Positions 44,697-53,359 of a stretch of 64,000 nucleotides of DNA are shown piece by piece (position 1 is the first letter of the stretch; each line of letters begins with the position of its first letter). Under the pieces are notes generated by a model. That model saw only the letters and a program-made list of their open reading frames with translations. It searched no databases and was not told where the DNA came from. The DNA comes from CAVSJJ01 sp963728395 (GTDB lineage: Bacteria; Actinomycetota; Actinomycetes; Actinomycetales; Dermatophilaceae), in the NCBI GenBank assembly GCA_963728395.1, contig CAVSJJ010000001.1, positions 310,001 through 374,000 on the forward strand, written 5' to 3'. The position numbers and the translations under genes are program-made.

Positions 44697-45362
44697 TCAC
44701 CACGTCCCCATCAGCGCGTGCGCGAGGGTCTCCTGGAGCCAGGTGAGGAACTCGTAGACCTCGACGGCCTGGGCCATCGGGTGGTTTTCGCCCGCCTCGG
44801 TGACCGCGACCTCGAGCCGCTCGACGTCGTCGTCCTCGCGAAGCCCGAGCCGCTCCCCGATGACGAGCCGGACGTCGGTCAGGGCCACCATGACGGCGAC
44901 GGCGGTCGGCTCGTCGAGCGTGACGCGTTCGCCGCTACGGCGCAGCGCCGCGATCGCGCTCTCGAGCCCGTCGAGCTTGCGGCGCCGCAACCCGCTCTCG
45001 GTGAGCCGCCGGTACTCGGCGGCCGCCTCGGGGTCCGCCCGGTTCCCCGACGGCAGCAGCCGTTCGAGCGCCGGGTCCCGCTCGCCGAAGGACCGGGCGG
45101 TCTCGGGGACGGGGCCGGTGTCGGGCCAGGCGCCGCTCGCGGCATCGAGCTCGATACCCCGGCCGAGGTCGCCGAGCCCAGCCACGATCTCGTCGAAGTC
45201 CGCGTCGCCGGTGCCCGGCGCGGCACCCGCCGGCTCCGCGCTGGCCAGCAGATCGCGGACCTGCTCCATGAGGGAGACGACGAGGGCCCGCTCGACCTCG
45301 TCCAGCCTGGCGGCATACCGCAGGTCCTGGCCCGTCCCGCGTCGCCGGAATCCGCGCGCCAC
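44697..45362 (-). CDS. DUF2017 protein
   Basis: This encodes 221 residues of the actinobacterial DUF2017 family, which always lies next to clpS (Rv1332 in M. tuberculosis). It has LDEVERALVVSLMEQVRDLL early and DVRLVIGERLGLREDDDVER late. The function is unknown. The GTG at 45362 directly abuts the clpS stop with no spacing, so translation is coupled. Confidence 0.88.
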   Translation of the reverse strand: MARGFRRRGTGQDLRYAARLDEVERALVVSLMEQVRDLLASAEPAGAAPGTGDADFDEIVAGLGDLGRGIELDAASGAWPDTGPVPETARSFGERDPALERLLPSGNRADPEAAAEYRRLTESGLRRRKLDGLESAIAALRRSGERVTLDEPTAVAVMVALTDVRLVIGERLGLREDDDVERLEVAVTEAGENHPMAQAVEVYEFLTWLQETLAHALMGTW

Positions 45363-45653
45363 TCACTCGTCCTTCTGGAAGGTCGCCCACAGCCCGTAGC
45401 CCTGGAGGGCCTCGGTGTCGATCTCCATCTTCTCCCGGGAGCCGGTCGAGACGACGGCACGACCCTTGGTGTGGACGTCCATCATCAGCTTCTCGGAGAC
45501 GGTCTTGGAGTAGCCGAAGTAGGACTGGAAGACGTAGGTCACGTAGGACATGAGGTTGACCGGGTCGTTCCACACGATCGTGATCCACGGGACGTCCGGC
45601 TCGACCACGGCGGACGCGGCAGCCTCCTCCTGCTGCACTGGGGAGATCGACAC
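45363..45653 (-). CDS. clpS: ClpS adaptor of the ClpCP/ClpAP protease
   Basis: This encodes 96 residues. WITIVWNDPVNLMSYVTYVF is the ClpS signature, followed by MMDVHTKGRAVV. It delivers N-degron substrates to the Clp protease. The GTG at 45653 lies seven bases after TATTGT (45666-45661). Only 24 bases separate it from the divergent pncB start, so both transcripts probably lack leaders. Confidence 0.93.
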   Translation of the reverse strand: MSISPVQQEEAAASAVVEPDVPWITIVWNDPVNLMSYVTYVFQSYFGYSKTVSEKLMMDVHTKGRAVVSTGSREKMEIDTEALQGYGLWATFQKDE

Positions 45654-45660
45654 AATCTCC

Positions 45661-45670
45661 ACAATAGGCT
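45661..45670. promoter_or_regulatory. Overlapping divergent -10 boxes of clpS and pncB
   Basis: The ten bases ACAATAGGCT hold TATTGT on the minus strand (45666-45661) and TAGGCT on the plus strand (45665-45670). The first lies seven bases before the clpS GTG; the second lies seven bases before the pncB ATG. Each spacing fits transcription starting at the start codon. Confidence 0.6.
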
Positions 45671-45677
45671 GCCGACC

Positions 45678-47015
45678 ATGGCGTCTCTCCCGAGCACAGC
45701 GCTGCTGACCGACCACTACGAGCTGACGATGCTGCAGGGTGCGCTCTCGTCCGGGGCGGCCCACCGGCGCTGCGTCTTCGAGGTGTTCGCCCGTCGGCTG
45801 CCCGAGGGCCGGCGCTACGGAGTCGTCAGCGGGACCGGACGCCTGCTGCGGGCCGTCGAGGCCTTCCGGTTCGGGGACGCCGAGCTGGCTCGCCTCGAGG
45901 AGAGCCACGTCGTCGACGGGGCGACCCTGGCGTACCTCGCGGACTACCGCTTCTCCGGCGACATGTGGGGGTATGCCGAGGGCGACACCTACTTCCCCGG
46001 CTCGCCGGTGCTCGTCGTCGAGGCCGACTTCGCCCAGGCGGTGGTCCTCGAGACCGTCGTCCTGTCGATCCTCAACCACGACAGTGCGATCGCGAGCGCG
46101 GCGTCGCGGATGGTCGGGGCCGCCGCGGGGCGCCCCTGCATCGAGATGGGCGGCCGCCGGACCCACGAGGAGGCCGCGGTCGCCGCGGCGCGGGCGGCCT
46201 ACATCGCCGGGTTCGCCTCGAGCAGCAACCTCGAGGCGGGCCGCCGCTGGGGCGTGCCGACCGCCGGCACCGCCGCCCACGCCTTCACCCTGCTGCATGA
46301 CGACGAGCGTGCTGCCTTCACCGCCCAGGTCGCCTCGCTCGGCACGGCCACCACCCTCCTCGTCGACACCTACGACGTCCCGGCCGCCGTCCGGGTCGCC
46401 GTCGAGGTGGCCGGCCCGGGTCTCGGGGCCGTGCGGCTGGACAGCGGAGACCTGCTGGCCCAGGCCCGGGAGGTCCGCGCCCAGCTCGACGGGCTCGGCG
46501 CGACGGGGACGCGCATCATCGTCACCTCCGACCTCGACGAGCACGCGATCGCGGCTCTCGGCGCGGCGCCGGTCGACGGGTACGGCGTCGGCACCGCACT
46601 CGTCACCGGCTCCGGCGCCCCGACGGCCGGCTTCGTCTACAAGCTCGTCGCACGGGAGGACTCCACCGGCCGGCTCGTCGGCGTGGCCAAGGAGAGCACC
46701 GACAAGGCGAGCGTCGCAGGACGGAAGTACGCACTGCGCCGCCGGGGTCGCGACGGGGTCGCCGTCGCCGAGGTCATCGGGATCGGCGCTCCGGTGGCCG
46801 ACGACGGCGACGACCGGGAGCTGCTCGTCGAGCTGGTGCGCGGCGGCGAGGTCGTCGGCGCCGAGGCCACCGCCGTGGCCGCCGCCCGGGAGCGGCATAC
46901 CGCCGCGATGGCGGAGCTGCCGGCGCGGGCGCACCAGCTGTCGAAGGGCGAGCCGGTGCTGCCGACGGTCTTCGTCCCGAGGGAAACGAGAACGTCACCT
47001 CCCGCGTCCTCGTGA
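45678..47015 (+). CDS. pncB: Nicotinate phosphoribosyltransferase
   Basis: This encodes 445 residues. LLTDHYELTMLQGAL is the N-terminal signature. The active-site region includes FASSSNLEAGRRWGVPTAGT with the conserved His before FTLLHDDERAAF. VRLDSGDLLAQAREVR and YGVGTALVT bind phosphoribosyl groups. It makes nicotinate mononucleotide for NAD salvage, downstream of PncA encoded at 49.8 kb. The ATG at 45678 is preceded by TAGGCT at seven bases. Confidence 0.94.
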   Translation: MASLPSTALLTDHYELTMLQGALSSGAAHRRCVFEVFARRLPEGRRYGVVSGTGRLLRAVEAFRFGDAELARLEESHVVDGATLAYLADYRFSGDMWGYAEGDTYFPGSPVLVVEADFAQAVVLETVVLSILNHDSAIASAASRMVGAAAGRPCIEMGGRRTHEEAAVAAARAAYIAGFASSSNLEAGRRWGVPTAGTAAHAFTLLHDDERAAFTAQVASLGTATTLLVDTYDVPAAVRVAVEVAGPGLGAVRLDSGDLLAQAREVRAQLDGLGATGTRIIVTSDLDEHAIAALGAAPVDGYGVGTALVTGSGAPTAGFVYKLVAREDSTGRLVGVAKESTDKASVAGRKYALRRRGRDGVAVAEVIGIGAPVADDGDDRELLVELVRGGEVVGAEATAVAAARERHTAAMAELPARAHQLSKGEPVLPTVFVPRETRTSPPASS

Positions 47016-47075
47016 GAAACCCCTGCCCGCCAGGATGACGGACACGGGACACGACGTGAGGAGGAGGGACGAGCC

Positions 47076-47441
47076 ATGGCGGGATCGCTGCGCGACCGCT
47101 CGCCGGTGGGCATGACCCGGCTGCTGGCGCTACCCGCACCGGGGCGGCACGTCCTTGTCGTGGGAGGAGGCGCGATCGCGGCGCGCCGTGTCCAGGCCCT
47201 GTCCCGCGCGGGCGCGACCGTGGTCGTCGTCGCTCCCCGCCTGTCGGACGCGATGTTCGACCTGCTCGCCGCGCGATGCATCACCTGGGAGAACCGGCCG
47301 GTCCGCGAGGCGGACCTCGACGGCGCCTGGCTCGTCCACGTCGCGGTCGGGCACGAGCACGCCGAGGCGATGGTGCGCAGCTGGGCATGGCGGCGCCGGC
47401 TGACGAGCGAGCTGGGGAGCCTGCACCGCCAGCCCGGCTGA
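47076..47441 (+). CDS. Truncated CysG N-domain-like (precorrin-2 dehydrogenase-type) protein
   Basis: This encodes 121 residues resembling the NAD-binding start of siroheme synthase. HVLVVGGGAIAARRVQALSR, VVVVAPRLSDAMFDLLAARC and WENRPVREADLDGAWLVHVA follow the CysG order. Full CysG N-domains are about 200 residues, and the dimer/active-site part is missing. The AGGAGGAGGG before the ATG at 47076 is strong, so it may still be expressed. It could be a decayed gene or a repurposed small Rossmann protein. Confidence 0.65.
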   Translation: MAGSLRDRSPVGMTRLLALPAPGRHVLVVGGGAIAARRVQALSRAGATVVVVAPRLSDAMFDLLAARCITWENRPVREADLDGAWLVHVAVGHEHAEAMVRSWAWRRRLTSELGSLHRQPG

Positions 47442-47473
47442 CCCGCCGACCCGGGGTCGTCCCGCCGGGCCGC

Positions 47474-48229
47474 TCAGGCGCCGACGAAGGCGGCGCCGAG
47501 GCTCGTCCGCAGCGGCTCGGCGAGCCGCTCCCGGATGGCCGCGGGGTCCTCGTCGCGGTCGGCCGAGGCGAGGACCTCCCAGATCGGGCTCGACAGGGCC
47601 CGCCCCGGGTCGACCGCCGTCAGTCGGTCCATGAGGACCGGCGGCACCGGCTGCGGGTCGGGCCTGCGGAACTGGGCCACGATCGCGTCGTAGTTGTCGC
47701 TCAGCACCGTGTTGTCCGGGTCGAGGCCGACGACGACGAGCATGCCGGTGGGCATCGTCCCGACGGGAATGACGCTCAGCTCGGGGCGGTAGCGGGCGAA
47801 GACCTCGATGAGCGGGTAGACATCGCCGGTCCACATGTGGGTGTGCCGGATGCGCGCCGCCTCGTCGGCGTCGCGGGGAAGGACGTCGTCGATGATGACG
47901 ACCGACTTGCCCGTGCAGAGCCGCTCGGTGTTGATGACGTCGCGCAGCGCGAACTCGAAGATGTGCAGCCCGTCGACGAAGGCGAGGTCGAACGGCTCGC
48001 CGCCGGTCTCCGTCAGCGGGTCGGGGCGGGCGAAGAACTCATCGCTCGTCGTCCGGAACAGCCGGGTTCCCGCGTTGTCGAGCTCCCGGGCGATCGCGAA
48101 GTCGGGGTCGATCCCGACGCAGCGGCAGCGCGCCTGCGCCATGCTGTTGCCGTCGCGGACGCCGATCTCGAGGTAGGTCCGCGGTCGGAGCAGGTCGTGA
48201 ACGGCACGCAGGAAGGGCAGGTAGTTCAC
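47474..48229 (-). CDS. Class I SAM-dependent methyltransferase (Methyltransf_24-like)
   Basis: This encodes 251 residues. YLEIGVRDGNSMAQARC is motif I, FDLAFVDGLHIFEFALRD follows, and SVVIIDDVLPRDADEAAR is typical of the cephalosporin-hydroxylase/Methyltransf_24 type. The GTG at 48229 is seven bases after TAGGGT (48242-48237), so I preferred it over the in-frame GTG at 48235. It lies next to a glycosyltransferase-like gene, suggesting envelope-sugar methylation. Confidence 0.8.
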   Translation of the reverse strand: MNYLPFLRAVHDLLRPRTYLEIGVRDGNSMAQARCRCVGIDPDFAIARELDNAGTRLFRTTSDEFFARPDPLTETGGEPFDLAFVDGLHIFEFALRDVINTERLCTGKSVVIIDDVLPRDADEAARIRHTHMWTGDVYPLIEVFARYRPELSVIPVGTMPTGMLVVVGLDPDNTVLSDNYDAIVAQFRRPDPQPVPPVLMDRLTAVDPGRALSSPIWEVLASADRDEDPAAIRERLAEPLRTSLGAAFVGA

Positions 48230-48291
48230 GGCCACGACCCTAGCCGACGGCGCGCCACCGGACCCGTCGCCGACGAGCGCGATCCGCCACT

Positions 48292-49767
48292 TCAGCCCTT
48301 CCCGCTGAGCCGTCGGTAGAGCCGCTTGGCCGTGGGGTTGGCCCGCACCTTGCGCACCGCCGGTTCGAGGGGGGCGGGGACGGCGTCCCGGATCCGCTTC
48401 AGGGTCCCGCGCTCGCCGGGCTCGGCCGCACCGCCCGCCGCGGTGGCTGCCTTCGTCACCTTGGGCGGGGTCACCGACACCGACATCTGCCCGACGGCGT
48501 CGATCGTCACATCGAGACCGCACGGGGCGAGAACTCGGCCGAAGCGGGCCGAGACCGTCATCGTGCCGGCCAGCCCGGACAGGTAGCACTCGAGGACGGC
48601 CGCGCCGTCGCGACCGACGAGGTAGCCCGGCAGGACCAGCCCCCCGAGCTGCAGCGCCCCAGGCATCCGTCCCGCGCCGGCGGCGTGGACTCCCGGCAGG
48701 ACGGCCTCGAAGAGGGTGCCGCGGGCCGACTCGGTGATCGTCACCGACTCGGGGGGAATGGCCGGGACCGCCGGAACACTCGTCGCGCCGACATCGAGGA
48801 CGAGGTCGGCGGCCTTGGGGTCGACGGCGACCACGGTCTCGTCGACGAGTGCGGCCGGGAGGCCGGTGGCCGGAACCGGGGTCCGGGCGGACCATCCGTC
48901 GCCCCCGTGGACGCCGACGGACACGGTCCACCGCCCCGCCGGCAGCGGCTCGCCGAGAGCCGCGGTGCGCACGTCGAGGCGCGCCGACGCGGTGAACTGG
49001 CCGTCCGCAGCGGTCCCCTCGCCCTCGAGCCAGTAGTCCAGCCTGGTGCGCCGGTGCCGCACCGAGAGGAGGACCGGGCCGGAGGACTCGCTCGCCCCGG
49101 CGACCGCGATGACGAGGACGCCGTCGTCCCAGTGGGCGCTGGCACTGTGCACCCTCGGCCCGTTCGCCGCCGCGCGGGCCGCCGGGATGGTGAGGGCCTC
49201 GTAGGCCCCCGCGACGCCGACCTTCTCGATGCCGGCGAGGACCGCGGTCAGCTCACTCGGCGTCGTCGGCACCCCCTCCTCGACGGCGATCGTGCGGCGC
49301 ACGAGCGCGAGGCCGGGGGTGAGGGCGGACTCGGTGACCGCCTCGACCCGGGGGACGTCCGAGGTCGCGGCGTCGAGGACGAGCGAGCCCCCCTCCACGT
49401 CGAGGCGGGCGACGACGGCGTCGCAGTCGTGGTCCTCGGCGAAGCGGGTCAGCCGCTCCAGCGCCTCGGGCTGCAACAGCGCGCCCGCGCGCCCGAGCAC
49501 GGCGGGGACGACGAGCAGCCAGCTCCCCTGGCCGGCCGCGGCGGCGTCGGCGGCCGAGCCGGGCACGATCGAGAGGTTGGGCCGCCGGACGGCGAGCTCC
49601 TCGAGCCGGGCCCGGGTCTGGTGGCTGACCGCATCGATCGGGACAAGCACCTCGACGTCCTCGAGCGGGGCGGTCTGGGCATCGAGGGATCGCACCAGGC
49701 CGACGAGGCCCTCGCCGTCATGATCGGGCTGGAGCACGACGGTCGTCAGCACGGGCATGTCGGACAT
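48292..49767 (-). CDS. Glycosyltransferase-like protein (degenerate GT-A fold plus beta-rich domain)
   Basis: This encodes 491 residues. The N-terminal 180 look like a GT2-type GT-A fold (TVVLQPDHDGEGLVGLVRSL, DVEVLVPIDA), but no clear DxD metal motif is seen, so catalysis is doubtful. The rest is beta-rich (LSVRHRRTRLDYWLEGEG and onward) and ends in a basic tail. AAGGA precedes the ATG at 49767. It lies upstream of the methyltransferase on the same strand. A teichoic-acid or glycan-related role is possible but unproven. Confidence 0.55.
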   Translation of the reverse strand: MSDMPVLTTVVLQPDHDGEGLVGLVRSLDAQTAPLEDVEVLVPIDAVSHQTRARLEELAVRRPNLSIVPGSAADAAAAGQGSWLLVVPAVLGRAGALLQPEALERLTRFAEDHDCDAVVARLDVEGGSLVLDAATSDVPRVEAVTESALTPGLALVRRTIAVEEGVPTTPSELTAVLAGIEKVGVAGAYEALTIPAARAAANGPRVHSASAHWDDGVLVIAVAGASESSGPVLLSVRHRRTRLDYWLEGEGTAADGQFTASARLDVRTAALGEPLPAGRWTVSVGVHGGDGWSARTPVPATGLPAALVDETVVAVDPKAADLVLDVGATSVPAVPAIPPESVTITESARGTLFEAVLPGVHAAGAGRMPGALQLGGLVLPGYLVGRDGAAVLECYLSGLAGTMTVSARFGRVLAPCGLDVTIDAVGQMSVSVTPPKVTKAATAAGGAAEPGERGTLKRIRDAVPAPLEPAVRKVRANPTAKRLYRRLSGKG

Positions 49768-49833
49768 GGTGCCATCCTTCGCGCCGCGGGGCTCGCCTCT
49801 GGCTCCGCGGCCCGGCGGGCTAGCGTGGATCGC

Positions 49834-50427
49834 GTGACCGACACCCCACGCCGTGCCCTCGTCGTCGTCGACATCCAGAACGACTTCTGCGAGGGCGGCT
49901 CGCTCGCGGTCGCCGGCGGGGGCGACGTCGCCCGCCGCGTCGCCGAGCTCGTCACGACCTCCTCCGACCGATATGCCGCCGTCGTCGCCACCGCCGACTG
50001 GCACCACGACCCGGGGGAGCACTGGGCGCCGGCGGGCACGGACCCCGACTACAGCCAGACCTGGCCGGTCCACTGCAAGGTGGGGACCGGCGGCGAGGAC
50101 TTCCACCCGGCGCTCGCCCCGGCCCTGCCCCACGTCGAGGCGGTCTTCCGCAAGGGACACCGCAGCGCGGCATACAGCGGGTTCGAGGGGTTCACCGGCG
50201 AGGCGGATGCCACGGTGGGGCTCGCGGAGTGGCTGCGCCACCGGGGGGTCGAGGGCATCGACGTCGTCGGGATCGCCACGGACTTCTGTGTCATGGCGAC
50301 CGCCGTCGACGGGGCCCGGGAGGGCTTCGACGTGACCGTCCTGCTCGCCCTCACCGCCGGGGTGGCCGAGGAGTCGACGGCGACCGCCCTCGAGACGATG
50401 CGGCACGCCGGGGTGACGATCGGCTGA
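49834..50427 (+). CDS. pncA: Nicotinamidase (PncA-type isochorismatase-like hydrolase)
   Basis: This encodes 197 residues. ALVVVDIQNDFCEGGSL holds the catalytic Asp, VFRKG the Lys and GIATDFCVMATAVDG the Cys. The metal-binding DWHHDPGEHW region fits PncA. It converts nicotinamide to nicotinate, the substrate of PncB encoded nearby. The GTG at 49834 lies seven bases after TAGCGT (49821-49826), consistent with a leaderless transcript. Confidence 0.93.
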   Translation: MTDTPRRALVVVDIQNDFCEGGSLAVAGGGDVARRVAELVTTSSDRYAAVVATADWHHDPGEHWAPAGTDPDYSQTWPVHCKVGTGGEDFHPALAPALPHVEAVFRKGHRSAAYSGFEGFTGEADATVGLAEWLRHRGVEGIDVVGIATDFCVMATAVDGAREGFDVTVLLALTAGVAEESTATALETMRHAGVTIG

Positions 50428-50472
50428 GCCGGGCGCCGCGCGACCCGGCGCGGTCTCTGGAAGGATGCGCCC

Positions 50473-51009
50473 ATGGACGCAGCGACCCCGCCAGAGGGAA
50501 CCGGTACCGCCGGCGTGAGCAGTGCGGCGGCCGCGGGCCCGGTCGGCGCCGAGGGTGCCCCGACCCACGACCCCGTCATGGCCGACATCGCCCGCGCGCA
50601 ACAGCTCGCCACGGGCGGCGAGCACGAGCTGGCTCGTGCCGAGTTCGCCAAGATCTGGGACCGGGTGGGCCCGGATGGTGACCCGCTGCACCGGGTGTCG
50701 CTCGCCCACTACATGGCCGACGTCCAGGACGACACGGCGGCCGAGCTGGGGTGGGACCTGCAGGCGCTCGCGGCTGCGGACGAGCTGACCGACGAGCGCG
50801 CCAAGGCCTACCACCACACCCTCGCCGTTCGGGGGTTCTACCCCTCGCTGCACCTCAACGTCGCGGCCGACTACGACCGGCTCGGCAAGGCAGACGAGGC
50901 CCGCGACCACCTCGCCAAGGCCGAGGAGAGCCTCGTCCATCTGCCGGAGGGCGGCTACGGGGACCTCATCCGGAGCGGGATCGCGCGGCTGCGCGAGCGC
51001 CTCGGCTGA
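50473..51009 (+). CDS. TPR-like protein of unknown function
   Basis: This encodes 178 residues. After an Ala/Gly-rich N-terminus of about 30 residues come helical repeats: ARAQQLATGGEHELARAEFA, then LHLNVAADYDRLGKADEARD and HLAKAEESL, which resemble tetratricopeptide motifs. AAGGA lies before the ATG at 50473. It lies between pncA and the convergent homogentisate dioxygenase. No specific function is recognised. Confidence 0.7.
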   Translation: MDAATPPEGTGTAGVSSAAAAGPVGAEGAPTHDPVMADIARAQQLATGGEHELARAEFAKIWDRVGPDGDPLHRVSLAHYMADVQDDTAAELGWDLQALAAADELTDERAKAYHHTLAVRGFYPSLHLNVAADYDRLGKADEARDHLAKAEESLVHLPEGGYGDLIRSGIARLRERLG

Positions 51010-51013
51010 CCGG

Positions 51014-52261
51014 TCAGGTCGGGGGTCGGACCCAGCTCAGTTGATAGACGCCGTCGTCGACGGCACGGCCGCCCTCCCCGAGCTCGAGCGGGCGGAAGGT
51101 GTCGATCATGACGGCGGTCTCGTCGAAGAACTCGACGCCGATCGAGGCCTCCGACGCGCCGGGTTGCGGGCCGTGTGAGTGCCCACCGGGGTGGAGCGAG
51201 ATCGACCCGAGGCCGATGCCCGAACCCTTGCGCGCCTCGTAGTCGCCGTCGACGTAGAACATCACCTCGTCGGAGTCGACGTTGGAGTGGTAGTACGGCA
51301 CCGGGATCGACAACGGGTGGTAGTCGACCTTGCGCGGGACGAAGTTGCAGACGACGAAGTTCGAGCCCTCGAAGACCTGGTGGACCGGCGGCGGCTGGTG
51401 CACCCGCCCGGTGATCGGCTCGAAGTCGTCGATGTTGAAGACGTAGGGATAGAGGCAGCCGTCCCAACCGACGACATCGAGGGGGTGGAACGGCACGACG
51501 TGCACGGTGCCGACGACGCCGCCGGAGCTGCCCGGGCCGGTGCCGCGGTGCTTGATGTAGACCTCGGTCGCCTCGTCGGGCCTGGCGCCGACGTCCTCGG
51601 CGAGCAGCGGCCCGGCCGGGAGGCGCAGGTCCCGCTCGCAGTAGGGACTGTGCTCGAGGAACTGACCGAACCTGGACAGGTAGCGCCGGGGCGGGGTGAT
51701 GTGACTGTTCGCCTCGATGCAGTAGGCCCGCAACGGGTCCTTCGTCGAGCGCCGCGGCACCCAGCGGTGGGTCGTCGCCCGCGGGATGATGACGTAGTCG
51801 CCCCGCCCGACGTCGAAGGAGCCGAAGACGGTCTCGACCCGGGCGCGGCCCCGCTCGATGTAGACGCACTCGTCGCCGATCCCGTTGCGGTACCACGGGC
51901 TCGGTGCACCGGCGACGGCATACGAGATCCGCACGTCCGCGTTGCCGAGGACGAGCCGGCGACCGGCGACGACGTCGGTCTTGGAGACGGCCTTGCGCTC
52001 GACCAGGTCGTGCAGCCGGAGGTGCCGAGCAGCGAGCGGGTGGTTCGGCGTCGTCGACAGGTCGCCGACGGTCCACTCGCGGACCTCGGCCACCGCCGAG
52101 GGGATGTTCCGGTGGTAGAGCAGCGAGGAGTCGGAGGAGAATCCCTCCTCCCCCATGAGCTCCTCGTAGTACAGCTCCCCCGCGTTCTTCCCTCGGCCAG
52201 GTCGCCGGTGCTGGGTATGCCGCTTGGGCGGGATGCTGCCCATCGCCTGGTAGTGCGCCAC
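51014..52261 (-). CDS. hmgA: Homogentisate 1,2-dioxygenase
   Basis: This encodes 415 residues of the HGD fold. VPYYHSNVDSDEVMFYVDGD carries the iron-binding His and Glu, and HPGGHSHGPQPGA the later His residues. IPRATTHRWVP and RGTGPGSSGGVVGTVHVVPF are also typical. It opens homogentisate to maleylacetoacetate using oxygen, in tyrosine and phenylalanine breakdown. I chose the GTG at 52261, just before the conserved YQAMGSIPPKRHTQH. It is divergent from an unknown gene and fumarylacetoacetase. Confidence 0.93.
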   Translation of the reverse strand: MAHYQAMGSIPPKRHTQHRRPGRGKNAGELYYEELMGEEGFSSDSSLLYHRNIPSAVAEVREWTVGDLSTTPNHPLAARHLRLHDLVERKAVSKTDVVAGRRLVLGNADVRISYAVAGAPSPWYRNGIGDECVYIERGRARVETVFGSFDVGRGDYVIIPRATTHRWVPRRSTKDPLRAYCIEANSHITPPRRYLSRFGQFLEHSPYCERDLRLPAGPLLAEDVGARPDEATEVYIKHRGTGPGSSGGVVGTVHVVPFHPLDVVGWDGCLYPYVFNIDDFEPITGRVHQPPPVHQVFEGSNFVVCNFVPRKVDYHPLSIPVPYYHSNVDSDEVMFYVDGDYEARKGSGIGLGSISLHPGGHSHGPQPGASEASIGVEFFDETAVMIDTFRPLELGEGGRAVDDGVYQLSWVRPPT

Positions 52262-52447
52262 TGTCCACCTCGCTGTGGTCGGTGCGGTGTCGGTCGGGCG
52301 TCGCCGCGGTGGCGGCCGGCGCCGCGGCGCCGCGCGGGCGCCGCATCCGGCCACTGTAATCCGCACGGGTGGACCTGCGCCGGGCCCGACCCCCGACGGC
52401 CCGCGCCGCGTTGGGGACGGGGCGCGACCCGGGTTAGCCTGCTGGAC

Positions 52448-53359
52448 ATGCCTGCGACGCCCAGGACGGTCGCCGACCGGCTCGCCGAACGCGCTCTCTT
52501 CGCGCGGCTCGTCGACGACGCCGCCGTCTTCCCCCCGGCCGCCCTCCCGCTCGACGCGGCCCTCGCCGCCCACGTGACGCACCGCGACGGCCCCTATGCC
52601 GACCTCGTCGGCCCGCTGCTCGTCCCGGCCGGCGCGGCGCCGGACCTGCTCGCGCTGCTCGCCGCCGGGACGCATGCGCTGCCCGTCGGACCCGACGGTG
52701 GGGCCACCCCGCTGCGGGTCGGGCTCATCGCCCGTCCCGGGACCGACCCGACCGTCGTGGCCGGCGCCCTCGAGCTGTTGCGGGACTCCGCCACCGTCGA
52801 GGTCGTCGGCGTCGAGATGGGGTGGACCCCGGCCTGGCGGCAGGTCGACGTCGCCGGGCTTCCCCTCTCCCTCGAGGTCCCGCGGGGCGACGAGCAGGCC
52901 GCCGCCGTCGCCGACATCGCGACCGAGTTCTCCGACATGGTCCCCGTCCAGGCGAAGTTCCGCACCGGCACGACCCCCCAGTGGACCTGGCCCGACGAGA
53001 CGGAGCTGGCGGCATTCGTCCGGGCCGCCGTCGACCACGACCTCGGCTTCAAGCTGACCGGGGGCCTGCACCATGCGGTTCGCGCCGACCACCCGGCCGC
53101 CGACGGTGGAACCGACCCGCAGCACGGCGTCCTCAACGTCCTCGTCGCCACCCGCTGGGCGCTCAACGGCGCCGAGGAGGAGGAGCTCGTGCCGGTCCTC
53201 GCCGAGCGCGAGGTGGCGCAGCTCGTCCCCTACGTCACCCGGATGAGCGCGGCCGACGCGGCGATCGTCCGCGCGTTCTTCACCGCATACGGTTGCTGCG
53301 ACGTCACCGACCCGATCGGTGAGCTGACCGACCTCGGCCTCGTGGAAGGAACCCGATGA
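52448..53359 (+). CDS. Conserved protein of unknown function in the homogentisate locus
   Basis: This encodes 303 residues with no membrane segments or signal. It has several conserved-looking phrases: RLVDDAAVFPPAALPLDAAL, VPVQAKFRTGTTPQWTWPD, and FKLTGGLHHAVRADHP with two adjacent His. The ATG at 52448 lies seven bases after TAGCCT (52435-52440). Its stop overlaps the fumarylacetoacetase start (ATGA), which ties it to the same pathway. It might perform or assist the maleylacetoacetate isomerisation, for which no gene is seen here. That is inference only. Confidence 0.7.
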   Translation: MPATPRTVADRLAERALFARLVDDAAVFPPAALPLDAALAAHVTHRDGPYADLVGPLLVPAGAAPDLLALLAAGTHALPVGPDGGATPLRVGLIARPGTDPTVVAGALELLRDSATVEVVGVEMGWTPAWRQVDVAGLPLSLEVPRGDEQAAAVADIATEFSDMVPVQAKFRTGTTPQWTWPDETELAAFVRAAVDHDLGFKLTGGLHHAVRADHPAADGGTDPQHGVLNVLVATRWALNGAEEEELVPVLAEREVAQLVPYVTRMSAADAAIVRAFFTAYGCCDVTDPIGELTDLGLVEGTR

